From contig CALBSQ010000064.1 in assembly GCA_937967325.1 (NCBI GenBank), forward strand, positions 1 through 9,456: 9,456 bases of DNA, in the 5' to 3' direction. Origin of the DNA: an uncultured Chloroflexota bacterium (GTDB lineage: Bacteria; Chloroflexota; UBA4733). The notes beneath the pieces are model-generated. The model did no database searches. It was not told where the DNA came from and worked only from the letters and a program-made list of their open reading frames with translations. Position numbers and translations under genes: made by a program. This document shows, in pieces, positions 1 through 6,034 of this stretch (position 1 is the stretch's first letter; each line of letters opens with the position of its first letter).

Positions 1-262
1 TCCCCTTGATGTTTACGGGCAGGCGTCGCCGCTGGATCAGTCGGTACCCTTCCTCTACCGATCTGACAGAAGGAGACCCGACGACGTTGGCACACTCCTT
101 GCTTCAACTCAGAGAGTCACGTCCGGGCAGCGGCCCAGTGATCGGCGGCGGCGGCAGCGTTGACTGGCCGGCGATAGGTCCGTGACCGAGGGCTGTGGAG
201 CCGCTGCATCCGGCGTTGGGCATCCTACGGACGGTGGGCTACGAAGGGGCAGGAGGCACAAC
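1..262. other. 5' leader region without a confident gene
   Basis: I see no convincing coding region here. Frame 2 stays open from the window edge to a TGA at 161-163. Its first part reads like ordinary protein, but it becomes an arginine-rich run over GC-rich repeats such as the GGC runs near 143-155, so a gene tail is possible but unsupported. The stretch also holds a sigma-54-like box (87-102) and ends in a strong AGGAGG ribosome binding site at 251-256. Confidence 0.4.
87..104 (+). promoter_or_regulatory. Candidate sigma-54 type (-24/-12) promoter
   Basis: The sequence reads TTGGCAC, five bases, then TTGCTT. The GG at 89-90 and the GC at 101-102 are separated by exactly 10 bases, which is the invariant geometry of RpoN promoters (consensus TGGCAC-N5-TTGCW). 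Transcription would begin near 113-115 and leave a leader of about 150 bases before the YtxH-like gene. No enhancer-binding site was recognised. Many lineages that fit this window lack RpoN, so a chance match is a serious alternative. Confidence 0.3.
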
Positions 263-703
263 ATGCTCTGGCGGCTACGATCGCTGTTGCTGGGTATCGT
301 CGTAGGCCTGGCATTCTCGCCGGCATCCGGCGCGGAGAATCGCCGGCGCTTCTGGCAATGGCTGCAGGGAAAGGCTCAGGAGGCCGCTCCCCAGGTACAA
401 GCGCAGTTGCAGCAGGCGGCCGCACGCGGCGCGACCGTAGCCTCGCAAACCATGGAACAGGCGAAACAACAGTTTGCGCCGGTAGCGCAGCGCGCGCAGG
501 AGAAGCTCGGACAAGCCGGTCAGGCCGCCCAGCAGCAGTGGAGCCAGACGGCGGCGCAGGCTCAGCAGGCTGCGCAACAACTCAAGGCCCAAGCGCGTGG
601 CGCGGCTGGTCAGGCCAAGGAGCGCGCTGGCCAATCGGCGGACGCCGCGGCGGAGTCCGCGAGCGAGGCTTCGACAGGTAACGGCGTCGCGCCGGTAGAC
701 TAA
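263..703 (+). CDS. YtxH-like membrane-anchored Ala/Gln-rich helical protein
   Basis: This is a 146-residue protein. The ATG at 263 is chosen because AGGAGG (251-256) lies six bases upstream; an in-frame GTG at 182 has no such site. Residues 7-20 are a hydrophobic segment followed by the pattern G-L-A-F-S-P-A-S-G-A-E-N-R-R (15-28). That pattern closely resembles the YtxH-domain signature (glycine-rich membrane segment, then F-A-P-x-S-G-x-E-x-R). From about residue 36 onward the protein is almost entirely alanine, glutamine, lysine and glutamate, predicted as long amphipathic helix or coiled coil, with a low-complexity tail. Proteins of this type are membrane- or envelope-associated and often stress-linked, with no defined enzymatic role. 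The segment could instead be a cleaved signal peptide ending near A-S-G-A. The gene ends just before the NagA-like gene and may be cotranscribed with it. Confidence 0.7.
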   Translation: MLWRLRSLLLGIVVGLAFSPASGAENRRRFWQWLQGKAQEAAPQVQAQLQQAAARGATVASQTMEQAKQQFAPVAQRAQEKLGQAGQAAQQQWSQTAAQAQQAAQQLKAQARGAAGQAKERAGQSADAAAESASEASTGNGVAPVD

Positions 704-739
704 GCCCGTGCTATGCTCCACCCCGACATGGGGTGCAAC

Positions 740-1894
740 ATGGTGCAGATTACGGCGCGAGATGCGACTAACGGTGAGCCTGTCAAGGTCACTATCGACC
801 GGGGCTGTATCGCCGGCATCGAGCCGGCCGGTGAGCTCGGTCGGCGATGGGTGGCGCCAGCCCTCATCGACCTTCAGGTCAATGGGTACAAAGGGTTCGA
901 CTTCAACGACTCGGCCCCCAACCCCGAGAAAGCAGCCGGCGCGATCTTCGCGCTCCGCGAGGCCGGTGTCGGCTTGTGTTATCCGACGGTTACAACGGGC
1001 GGCTTCGGACATTTGCGCCGTGCACTAGGGGCGGTGGCGGGAGCCTGCCGGCAAGACCCGTGGGTGCGCCGGGCGGTTGGCGGCATCCATCTGGAAGGTC
1101 CGTACATCTCCCCGGTCGACGGGCCTCGCGGCGCGCACCCACCCCAGCACGTGCGCCCGCCGGATTGGGATGAGTTCCAGTATCTGCAGGAGTCCGCCGA
1201 GGGGATGATCCGTCTGGTGACGCTGGCACCGGAGCTACCGGGCGCCGTCAGCATGATTGAGCGCCTGGTAGAGCAAGGGATCGTCGTCGCCCTCGGACAC
1301 CATGCGGCCGGCGCGGCGGACATTGACGCGGCCGTCCGGGCGGGCGGCCGATTCTGCACGCACCTCGGCAATGGGGCGCACGCCCAGATACCGCGCCATC
1401 CCAACTACATCTGGGAACAGCTAGGGGATGACCGGCTGCAAGCCAGCTTCATCGTGGACGGGCACCATCTGCCGCCCTCGGTGGTGCGCTGCATGCTGCG
1501 GGCCAAAGGGACCGAGCGCAGTGTGCTGGTGAGCGACGCCATTTTCCTCGCCGGCATGCCGCCAGGCGTCGCTGAATTCATGGGACTCCACGTCGAGCTG
1601 ACGCCCGAGCGACGCGTAAACCTGGTAGGCACCCCCTATCTCGCCGGGTCGGCCTTGCAGTTGTGCGAGGGGGTTGGCAAGGCGATTCAGTTCGCCGGCC
1701 TCTCGCTCGGCGACGCGGTGGCCATGGCGACGCGAAACCCGGCGCGGCTGATGGGCATAGACGATCGCTGGGGCTGCCTGGCCGTGGGGCGGGAGGCGGA
1801 CCTGATGCTGTTCTCCTGGGACGACGAACGCGGCATCACGATGGAGACGCTGCTGGCACGCGGCGACGTGGTATGGGGAAAGGCAATCAGTTGA
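740..1894 (+). CDS. nagA: N-acetylglucosamine-6-phosphate deacetylase-like amidohydrolase
   Basis: Predicted to remove the acetyl group from N-acetylglucosamine-6-phosphate or a related N-acetyl-sugar phosphate, in cytoplasmic amino-sugar recycling. From the ATG at 740 it has 384 residues, the normal family length. Visible motifs are H-L-E-G-P (117-121, metal-binding Glu119), V-T-L-A-P-E (160-165), G-H-H (186-188, His187), T-H-L (207-209, His208), D-G-H-H (240-243) and S-D-A (265-267, catalytic Asp266). The first strand reads I-D-L-Q-V-N-G rather than the H-x-H of two-metal enzymes, so it resembles the single-metal E. coli NagA type. The T-H-L-G-N-G and D-G-H-H variants suggest a NagA-like subfamily whose exact substrate may differ. 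The start is uncertain: an in-frame ATG at 713 lacks a Shine-Dalgarno sequence, while 740 has GGGGTG just upstream and fits the usual N-terminus. Its stop overlaps the start of the oxidoreductase gene. Confidence 0.85.
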   Translation: MVQITARDATNGEPVKVTIDRGCIAGIEPAGELGRRWVAPALIDLQVNGYKGFDFNDSAPNPEKAAGAIFALREAGVGLCYPTVTTGGFGHLRRALGAVAGACRQDPWVRRAVGGIHLEGPYISPVDGPRGAHPPQHVRPPDWDEFQYLQESAEGMIRLVTLAPELPGAVSMIERLVEQGIVVALGHHAAGAADIDAAVRAGGRFCTHLGNGAHAQIPRHPNYIWEQLGDDRLQASFIVDGHHLPPSVVRCMLRAKGTERSVLVSDAIFLAGMPPGVAEFMGLHVELTPERRVNLVGTPYLAGSALQLCEGVGKAIQFAGLSLGDAVAMATRNPARLMGIDDRWGCLAVGREADLMLFSWDDERGITMETLLARGDVVWGKAIS

Positions 1895-3159
1895 GGACCA
1901 TCAAGGCGGCCCTGGTCGGCTACGGCATGTTCGGGGCGGACGTCGTCGTCGGATCGCTCTGGGACGTGCAGCGCAACGGCATCGCCCCCTACCTGGACCG
2001 CGTGGGGCTGGACGACTGGACCGCTCGGTACATCGGCGTTGGGTTCGAGCTGGTGGCGGTGGGGACGCGCTCCGAGTCGAGCGCGCGCCGCGCCGAGCAG
2101 GAGATGCTGGTCGCGACCGGCAAGCCGCTGCGTGGTTACCACGGCGACGCCCCCTGGCTGGACATCCTGCGCGACTTCCCCGACCTGGACGTCCTCGTCG
2201 TGGCCACGCCGGATCACCTCCACACCGCACCTACAATGGCGGCGCTGGAACGCGGCGTCCACGTGATCACCGAGAAGCCGCTCTGCCTGGATCTCGGCGA
2301 GGCGGACCGTATCATCGAAGCGGCCAGACGCAGTGGGCGCATCGTCGCCGTCGACATGCACAAGCGCTACGACCCCGATCACCTGCAGATCTTCCACACC
2401 CTGACGCCGGAGCTCGGCGAGCCGCTCTACGCGCGCGGCGTCCTGGAAGAGCCGCTGGAAGTGTCCACGACCACCTTCAAGTGGGCTGAGCAGAGCGACC
2501 CGTTCAGCTACGTGGGCATCCACTGGGTGGACCTGTTCATGCACTACCTGGATCTCACCCCGCTGGCGTTGTACGGGGTGGGGCAGAAGCGCCGGCTGAA
2601 GCAGGAGTACGGCAAGGACGCCTTCGACAGCACCCAGGTCATGGTGACCCACACCAACGGCATGACGATCATCTACGAGAACAACTGGCTGACTCCGGCC
2701 GACTTCGAGGGCCCAGTTAACCAGGACTCGCAGTTCGTCGGCACGCGCGGCAAGGTGGAATCGGACTCCCAGTATCGCGGCCTGCGCTACTGGATCGAGA
2801 CGCGTGGCTCGCGCACCGCCAATACGCACTTCTTCCGCAAGGTGCGCCGTCCAGACGGCTCGCTCGCCTCAGTCGGCTACGGCAAGGACAGCCTGGTCGT
2901 CGGTCTGGAAAAAGTGCATCGCTGCGCGCTGGGCCTGGCAACCGCCGAGGAGCTGGCCGGGACCTATCCCGACGCCGCGTCGCTCCGCCGACCGACCGCG
3001 GTGGTCCACGCCGCCCGCGCCGTACTGGCGCGCAACGAGGCGCTGCTGGCCGCCGGCAAGCCGCCGCTGGCCACGGCCAGCTTCGAGGGCGACGGCATTA
3101 CACTGCACGATCCGGAGGCGGGGGCGCGACGGATCAGTGGTGTCGGCGGCAGCGCATGA
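1891..3159 (+). CDS. Gfo/Idh/MocA family NAD(P)-dependent oxidoreductase
   Basis: A cytoplasmic sugar or cyclitol dehydrogenase of 422 residues. The N-terminal Rossmann fold begins at once with V-G-Y-G-M-F-G (GxGxxG, Gly10/12/15). The strand V-L-V-V-A-T-P-D-H-L-H (101-111) and the family signature E-K-P-L (128-131, Lys129 in the usual catalytic/cofactor position) follow. The C-terminal domain carries G-I-H-W-V-D (209-214), matching the conserved His-x-x-Asp region of the active site. The protein is longer than the typical 330-380 residues, with an insert after the first glycine motif (about 21-50) and a C-terminal extension. I chose TTG at 1891: it forms a TTGA overlap with the upstream TGA, has GGGGAAAGG upstream, and gives a standard N-terminus. 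An ATG at 1873 would add six residues. Coupling to the NagA-like gene suggests an amino-sugar or sugar-phosphate substrate, but the substrate cannot be read from sequence. Confidence 0.88.
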   Translation: MRTIKAALVGYGMFGADVVVGSLWDVQRNGIAPYLDRVGLDDWTARYIGVGFELVAVGTRSESSARRAEQEMLVATGKPLRGYHGDAPWLDILRDFPDLDVLVVATPDHLHTAPTMAALERGVHVITEKPLCLDLGEADRIIEAARRSGRIVAVDMHKRYDPDHLQIFHTLTPELGEPLYARGVLEEPLEVSTTTFKWAEQSDPFSYVGIHWVDLFMHYLDLTPLALYGVGQKRRLKQEYGKDAFDSTQVMVTHTNGMTIIYENNWLTPADFEGPVNQDSQFVGTRGKVESDSQYRGLRYWIETRGSRTANTHFFRKVRRPDGSLASVGYGKDSLVVGLEKVHRCALGLATAEELAGTYPDAASLRRPTAVVHAARAVLARNEALLAAGKPPLATASFEGDGITLHDPEAGARRISGVGGSA

Positions 3160-3188
3160 GGAACGGCGACTAAGGTCGTCGGCAACGC

Positions 3189-3201
3189 CGGGCGAAGCCC
3201 G
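3189..3201. terminator. Possible hairpin after the oxidoreductase gene
   Basis: CGGGC and GCCCG pair around a GAA loop, 30 bases after the stop codon at 3159. There is no T-run downstream, so it is not a standard intrinsic terminator. It may only slow transcription, or it may be part of the repeat unit that follows. Confidence 0.25.
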
Positions 3202-3254
3202 CTCGCGCGGACTCCCTGTTGCCAGATCTGCGCTGAAATGGCTCGCCCCGCCCT

Positions 3255-3323
3255 GCCCGGCGAGGAAGCGGCTCGACTGGCGAGGTCGGCTGGTGCGGGG
3301 GCGGCCCCCCGGCCCCCAATTCT
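3255..3323 (+). repeat. Outer inverted repeat, left arm (69 bp)
   Basis: Its reverse complement matches 3585-3655 along the whole length, differing only by one-base length changes in two C/G runs (near 3305-3317 versus 3591-3607). It begins GCCCGGCGAGGAAGCGG and ends CCCCCAATTCT. A 12-base piece, CGGCTGGTGCGG (3287-3298), recurs in direct orientation at 3349-3360, just inside the arm. Confidence 0.9.
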
Positions 3324-3338
3324 GAGGCTGTTGGTCAT
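3323..3338 (+). repeat. Second-level inverted repeat, left copy
   Basis: TGAGGCTGTTGGTCAT pairs in inverted orientation with 3462-3477, with a single mismatch (T against C in position 13). The pair lies directly inside the outer arms and outside the 27-bp palindromes, so the element has at least three nested levels of symmetry. Confidence 0.75.
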
Positions 3339-3364
3339 AGGCGAGATTCGGCTGGTGCGGTGAC

Positions 3365-3391
3365 CAGGGCGTATCGCAATACGCCCCTACC
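3365..3391 (+). repeat. 27-bp palindromic repeat, copy 1
   Basis: It contains GGGCGTATCGCAATACGCCC (3367-3386), a hairpin with 8-bp arms and a four-base loop. The whole 27 bases are an exact reverse complement of 3408-3434. Flanking bases continue the match (GCGGTGA on the left against TCACCGC on the right) with a two-base offset. Confidence 0.92.
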
Positions 3392-3407
3392 AGATGCGGC
3401 CGGCGGC

Positions 3408-3434
3408 GGTAGGGGCGTATTGCGATACGCCCTG
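3408..3434 (-). repeat. 27-bp palindromic repeat, copy 2
   Basis: An exact inverted copy of 3365-3391, separated from it by a 16-base GC-rich spacer (3392-3407). Its core (3413-3432) is also a hairpin with 8-bp arms. Together the two copies could form either two small hairpins or one long 27-bp stem. Confidence 0.92.
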
Positions 3435-3461
3435 ATCTCACCGCCGGCGGGGCATCCTCGA

Positions 3462-3477
3462 ATGGCCAACAGCCTCA
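3462..3477 (-). repeat. Second-level inverted repeat, right copy
   Basis: This is the partner of 3323-3338; the 12 bases at 3466-3477 (CCAACAGCCTCA) are an exact reverse complement of 3323-3334. Confidence 0.75.
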
Positions 3478-3584
3478 ATGCTGGGGGGAGGGCTCCCAGG
3501 GAGGAGGCGTCTCGAGTAGGGATACCTCCAAACCCGCGGTCATGCCCTACAGTAAGCTGTCAACTCCGCTGATACGCTCCCCCC

Positions 3585-3655
3585 AGAATTGGGGGGCCGG
3601 GGGGGCCGCCCCCGCACCAGCCGACCTCGCCAGTCGAGCCGCTTCCTCGCCGGGC
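3585..3655 (-). repeat. Outer inverted repeat, right arm (71 bp)
   Basis: This is the inverted partner of 3255-3323. Its inner edge also forms a separate hairpin, CCCCCCA (3579-3585) with TGGGGGG (3590-3596) around a four-base loop, which the left arm does not reproduce. It ends 11 bases before the stop codon of the small ORF at 3667. The two arms together span 401 bp, a size compatible with a MITE-like or dispersed palindromic element; no transposase or clean target-site duplication is visible. Confidence 0.9.
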
Positions 3656-3666
3656 GCCACCCCGCC

Positions 3667-3810
3667 TCATACGTCGGCATCGCCCTCGTCTTTTTTGCTC
3701 CAGTCGCTCAGCGCCTGCAGAAACTCTTCACCGCTCTTGTAAATCGTGCCCATCCCAGCCGCGATCTGCGCGTCTACTTTTCGCTCGCCGGCCTGCCACT
3801 TGCTAATCAT
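3667..3810 (-). CDS. Small hypothetical protein (47 aa) downstream of purA
   Basis: The ATG lies 14 bases after the purA stop on the same strand and the ORF ends at 3667-3669. I do not recognise the protein. It starts M-I-S-K-W-Q-A-G-E-R-K, is rich in charged and helix-forming residues, contains the stretch G-M-G-T-I-Y-K-S-G-E-E-F, and ends in an acidic tail (K-K-D-E-G-D-A-D-V). There is no membrane segment, cysteine pair or signal peptide. Codon use is visibly less GC-biased than in purA. The Shine-Dalgarno match is poor (GCTGGGT), so translation would rely on re-initiation after purA. It may be a real small gene cotranscribed with purA, a remnant brought next to the repeat element, or a chance ORF. 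The balanced amino-acid composition, unlike the arginine-rich shadows nearby, favours coding. Confidence 0.45.
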   Translation of the reverse strand: MISKWQAGERKVDAQIAAGMGTIYKSGEEFLQALSDWSKKDEGDADV

Positions 3811-3824
3811 ACCCAGCGACCGAC

Positions 3825-5093
3825 TCAGACGACGATGGTCTGGTCGCGGTGCGGGCCGACGCCGACGCTGTGCAGGGGGACGTCGGTGCGCTCGACGATC
3901 AGATCGAGGTAGGCGCGGGCGTTGCGCGGCAGCTCCTGCAGCGATGTCGCCGTGTTTGTGGACTGCTGCCAGCCGGGCAGGACCTCGTATATCGGCTCGC
4001 AGCGGGCGTGGGTTTCCTCGTCGGGCATGTCGTCGAGGCGCTCGCCATTGTGGCGATAGGCCACGCAAACAGGGATCTCCTTCAGGGTGTCGAGGAGGTC
4101 CAGCTTGGTGACCGCGAGTCCCGTGAAGCCGTTCAGCTCGGCCACGTAACGGGTGACGACGACGTCAAACCAGCCGATACGACGGGGGCGGCCGGTCGTG
4201 GCGCCGAACTCACCGCCGAGCTGGCGCAGATAGTCACCCGTGTCGTCGTGCAGCTCAGCCGGCATCGGACCCGTCCCGACCTGCGTGCTATAGGCCTTGG
4301 CCACGCCGATGACCTCGTCGATGCTGCGCGGTGGGATGCCCGCGCCGACCGCCGCGCCGCCGGCTGTGGGCGAGGAGCTGGTGACGAAGGGATAGGAGCC
4401 CCAGTCGATATCCTTCATGGCGCTGAGCTGCCCTTCCAACAGAATGCGCTTCCCAGTGCGCAGGGCGTCGCGCAGCACCGGCCCCGTATCGACAATATGC
4501 GGCTGGAGCAGGCGGCCCCACTCCAGGCAGCTGGCGAGGGCCTCGGCTTCATCGAAGGGCTGCTCGCCGTAGACCTTGGTCAAGATCGCGTTGCGGCGGC
4601 GCAGCACGATGGCCAGCTTGTCCCGCAGCACTTGCTCGTCCAGCAGGTCACCCATGCGGATGCCGACCCGACCGATCTTGTCGGTGTAGGCCGGACCGAT
4701 CCCCCGTCCCGTCGTCTCGACGCGATACTTGCCGCGCTCCTCATCCTCCACACGGTCGAAGACGCGATGGTAGGGCATCACCACGTGCGCTCGGTTGGAA
4801 ATGAGCAACGTTGGCAGCTTGATGCCTCGTCCGGCAACTTCCTTCACTTCCGCAAGCAGCGCTGGTGGTTCTACGACGGTGCCGGTACCCAAAATGCAGG
4901 TAGCGTTCTGGTTGAAGATGCCGGCGGGCAGGAGGTGCAGCTTGAACTCACCATGCTCGTTGATCACCGTGTGGCCGGCGTTGCTGCCGCCCTGGAAGCG
5001 CACTACCACATCCGCTTGCGCGCTAAGGTAGTCGACGATCTTCCCTTTCCCTTCGTCACCCCATTGCGCGCCGACCACGACTGTGACTGTCAT
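3825..5093 (-). CDS. purA: Adenylosuccinate synthetase
   Basis: Catalyses GTP-dependent condensation of IMP with aspartate to adenylosuccinate, the first committed step from IMP to AMP, in the cytoplasm. The protein has 422 residues, close to the usual 425-435. Motifs in order: Q-W-G-D-E-G-K-G-K (10-18, catalytic Asp13), G-S-N-A-G-H-T (36-42, catalytic His41), T-T-G-R-G-I-G-P (127-134), D-I-D-W-G-S-Y-P-F-V-T-S-S (228-240), G-T-G-P-M-P-A-E (273-280), T-T-G-R-P-R-R-I-G-W-F-D (299-310) and T-K-L-D (329-332). The loop before 228 reads E-G-Q-L-S-A-M-K rather than E-G-A-Q-G-T-x-L as in E. coli, a variant seen in some non-proteobacterial enzymes. The ATG at 5093 starts directly before the first conserved strand and has AAAGG (5102-5106) eight bases upstream. 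It lies about 100 bases downstream of the RpiR-type gene on the same strand, so cotranscription is plausible. Confidence 0.96.
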   Translation of the reverse strand: MTVTVVVGAQWGDEGKGKIVDYLSAQADVVVRFQGGSNAGHTVINEHGEFKLHLLPAGIFNQNATCILGTGTVVEPPALLAEVKEVAGRGIKLPTLLISNRAHVVMPYHRVFDRVEDEERGKYRVETTGRGIGPAYTDKIGRVGIRMGDLLDEQVLRDKLAIVLRRRNAILTKVYGEQPFDEAEALASCLEWGRLLQPHIVDTGPVLRDALRTGKRILLEGQLSAMKDIDWGSYPFVTSSSPTAGGAAVGAGIPPRSIDEVIGVAKAYSTQVGTGPMPAELHDDTGDYLRQLGGEFGATTGRPRRIGWFDVVVTRYVAELNGFTGLAVTKLDLLDTLKEIPVCVAYRHNGERLDDMPDEETHARCEPIYEVLPGWQQSTNTATSLQELPRNARAYLDLIVERTDVPLHSVGVGPHRDQTIVV

Positions 5094-5197
5094 GAAATCT
5101 GCCTTTCGTTCTGCTCCCAAATCGTGCCCCGACAATGCTGGCGGCGGGGCTGCCGCACTGCGTTGCTACTCCAGATCGATCCGTTTCCTGTAGTCGA
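5094..5197. other. Gap between regulator gene and purA
   Basis: These 104 bases hold the purA ribosome binding site. I see no convincing -35/-10 pair, riboswitch or terminator on the purA strand, so purA may be read through from the regulator promoter. Confidence 0.4.
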
Positions 5198-6034
5198 CTA
5201 GTTCCGGTCGGATGGCGCGCCCAACAACACGCCAACGGCCAGCGCGTCGATCAGCGCCAGCATCGGCACGCGGGAAGTGGCCGGCTCGCCCTGTAAGCCC
5301 GGCGCAATGGCGGTGACGAGGACCGTGCCGGCGACGCGACCGGCGGCCGAGCGGGCATAGGCGGTGAGCCCGACGGTGGCGGCGCCCGCGGCGTTGGCGG
5401 CGCTGAGGGCCGCGACGACGCTTTCGGTGTCGCCGGACTGGGATATGCCGATGGCGACATCGCCAGCGCGCAGGCAGGCGGCGGCAGGAACGTGGTCGTT
5501 GGCGTGCGGGTAGCTGCTCACGGCCAGACCGGCGCCGAGCAGCCGCACCTGCAAGAGTTGGGCGATCGCGCCCGACACGCTGCCGGCCCCGAAGATGGCC
5601 ACGTGCCTCGCCCGTGACAATAGATCCACGGCGCCGGCGAAGGCGGCGGCATCGAGCGTCGCGGCGGTGTCCCGCAGACCTTGCGCGGCCGAAGCGAAGA
5701 CCGCCCGCATCACCACTTCGGGCGCGTCGCCCGACTGCGGTGCGCGCACGGAGTCGCCATCCAGCGCCGGCGGGGCCAGCAGCTCCACAGCGAGCGCCGT
5801 GCGCAGCGAGCCAAACTCGCGATAGCCGGCGCGAGCGCAGGCGCGCATGACGCTGCCGAAACCGACTCCGGCCGCCTCGGCGAGCGCAGCCGCGGTGAGG
5901 TGCGTGGCTTCTCCGGGATGGGCCAGCAGCCACTCCGCCGCGGTGCGCTCCGCGTGGGTCATCTCCGGCAGCGCCGCGCGCAGCCTGGCCAGCGCCCCTC
6001 CGGATCCGAACTGATCATCCACATATTTGGTCAC
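5198..6034 (-). CDS. MurR/RpiR family transcriptional regulator (HTH plus SIS)
   Basis: A 278-residue DNA-binding regulator. The N-terminal RpiR-type helix-turn-helix covers about residues 15-82, with L-A-E-A-A-G-V-G-F-G-S-V-M-R-A (51-65) as the turn and recognition helix. A SIS sugar-phosphate-binding domain follows at about 130-265, with V-A-I-F-G-A-G-S-V-S (145-154) and I-S-Q-S-G-D-T-E-S (197-205), the serine-rich loop that holds a phosphosugar. Family members usually control amino-sugar, sialic acid, ribose or glucose-phosphate genes, and a NagA-like gene lies about 3.3 kb away. I chose GTG at 6034 because a good promoter (-35 6064-6069, -10 6041-6046) would place the transcript start on this G. 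An ATG at 6049 would add five residues but lies upstream of the predicted transcript start and lacks a Shine-Dalgarno sequence. A 15-bp dyad over the -10 suggests autoregulation. Confidence 0.88.
   Translation of the reverse strand: MTKYVDDQFGSGGALARLRAALPEMTHAERTAAEWLLAHPGEATHLTAAALAEAAGVGFGSVMRACARAGYREFGSLRTALAVELLAPPALDGDSVRAPQSGDAPEVVMRAVFASAAQGLRDTAATLDAAAFAGAVDLLSRARHVAIFGAGSVSGAIAQLLQVRLLGAGLAVSSYPHANDHVPAAACLRAGDVAIGISQSGDTESVVAALSAANAAGAATVGLTAYARSAAGRVAGTVLVTAIAPGLQGEPATSRVPMLALIDALAVGVLLGAPSDRN

Larger units (their letters stand above)
3160..3666. other. Non-coding gap filled by a nested inverted-repeat element
   Basis: This 507-base stretch lies between convergent genes and has no convincing ORF; the open frames are proline/arginine/alanine-rich shadows of repeats. 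It starts with a short hairpin (CGGGC-GAA-GCCCG, 3189-3201) without a T-tract. Next come the left outer arm (3255-3323), an inner imperfect pair (3323-3338 with 3462-3477), a perfect 27-bp inverted pair (3365-3391 with 3408-3434), a spacer with no recognised content, and the right outer arm (3585-3655). The middle is more A/T-rich than the arms. Confidence 0.75.

Noticed and set aside
2..163. C-terminal end of an upstream + strand gene in frame 2
   Set aside because: Open for only 53 codons and increasingly Arg-rich. It cannot be separated from chance in GC-rich DNA without upstream sequence.
102..262. T-box or other riboswitch suggested by CAGAGAGTC near 109-118
   Set aside because: No T-box core (UGGNACCGCG), antiterminator pairing or terminator follows, and the downstream gene is not a tRNA-synthetase or amino-acid gene.
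275..1012. - strand open frame (245 codons) across the YtxH-like gene and the NagA start
   Set aside because: Arg/Leu-rich, low-complexity product mirroring Ala/Gln-rich codons. The + strand gene has a strong ribosome binding site.
1687..2829. Long - strand open frame antisense to the oxidoreductase gene (380 codons)
   Set aside because: His/Val/Gln/Asp-rich composition typical of a mirror frame; the + strand carries a complete Gfo/Idh/MocA protein.
3365..3434. CRISPR array
   Set aside because: Only two repeat copies, in inverted rather than direct orientation, with no further units and no cas genes.
3579..3596. Intrinsic terminator formed by CCCCCCA/TGGGGGG
   Set aside because: The hairpin is real in sequence but has no T-tract on either side, and the inner edge of the repeat arm explains half of it.
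3360..3742. Short + strand open frames in the repeat region
   Set aside because: They translate the inverted repeats themselves; the same Pro/Ala-rich peptide appears from both arms in different ORFs.
3849..5201. Long open frame on the + strand, antisense to purA (450 codons)
   Set aside because: purA on the other strand has all family motifs. The antisense frame is open only because of high-GC codon bias and shows no recognisable domain.
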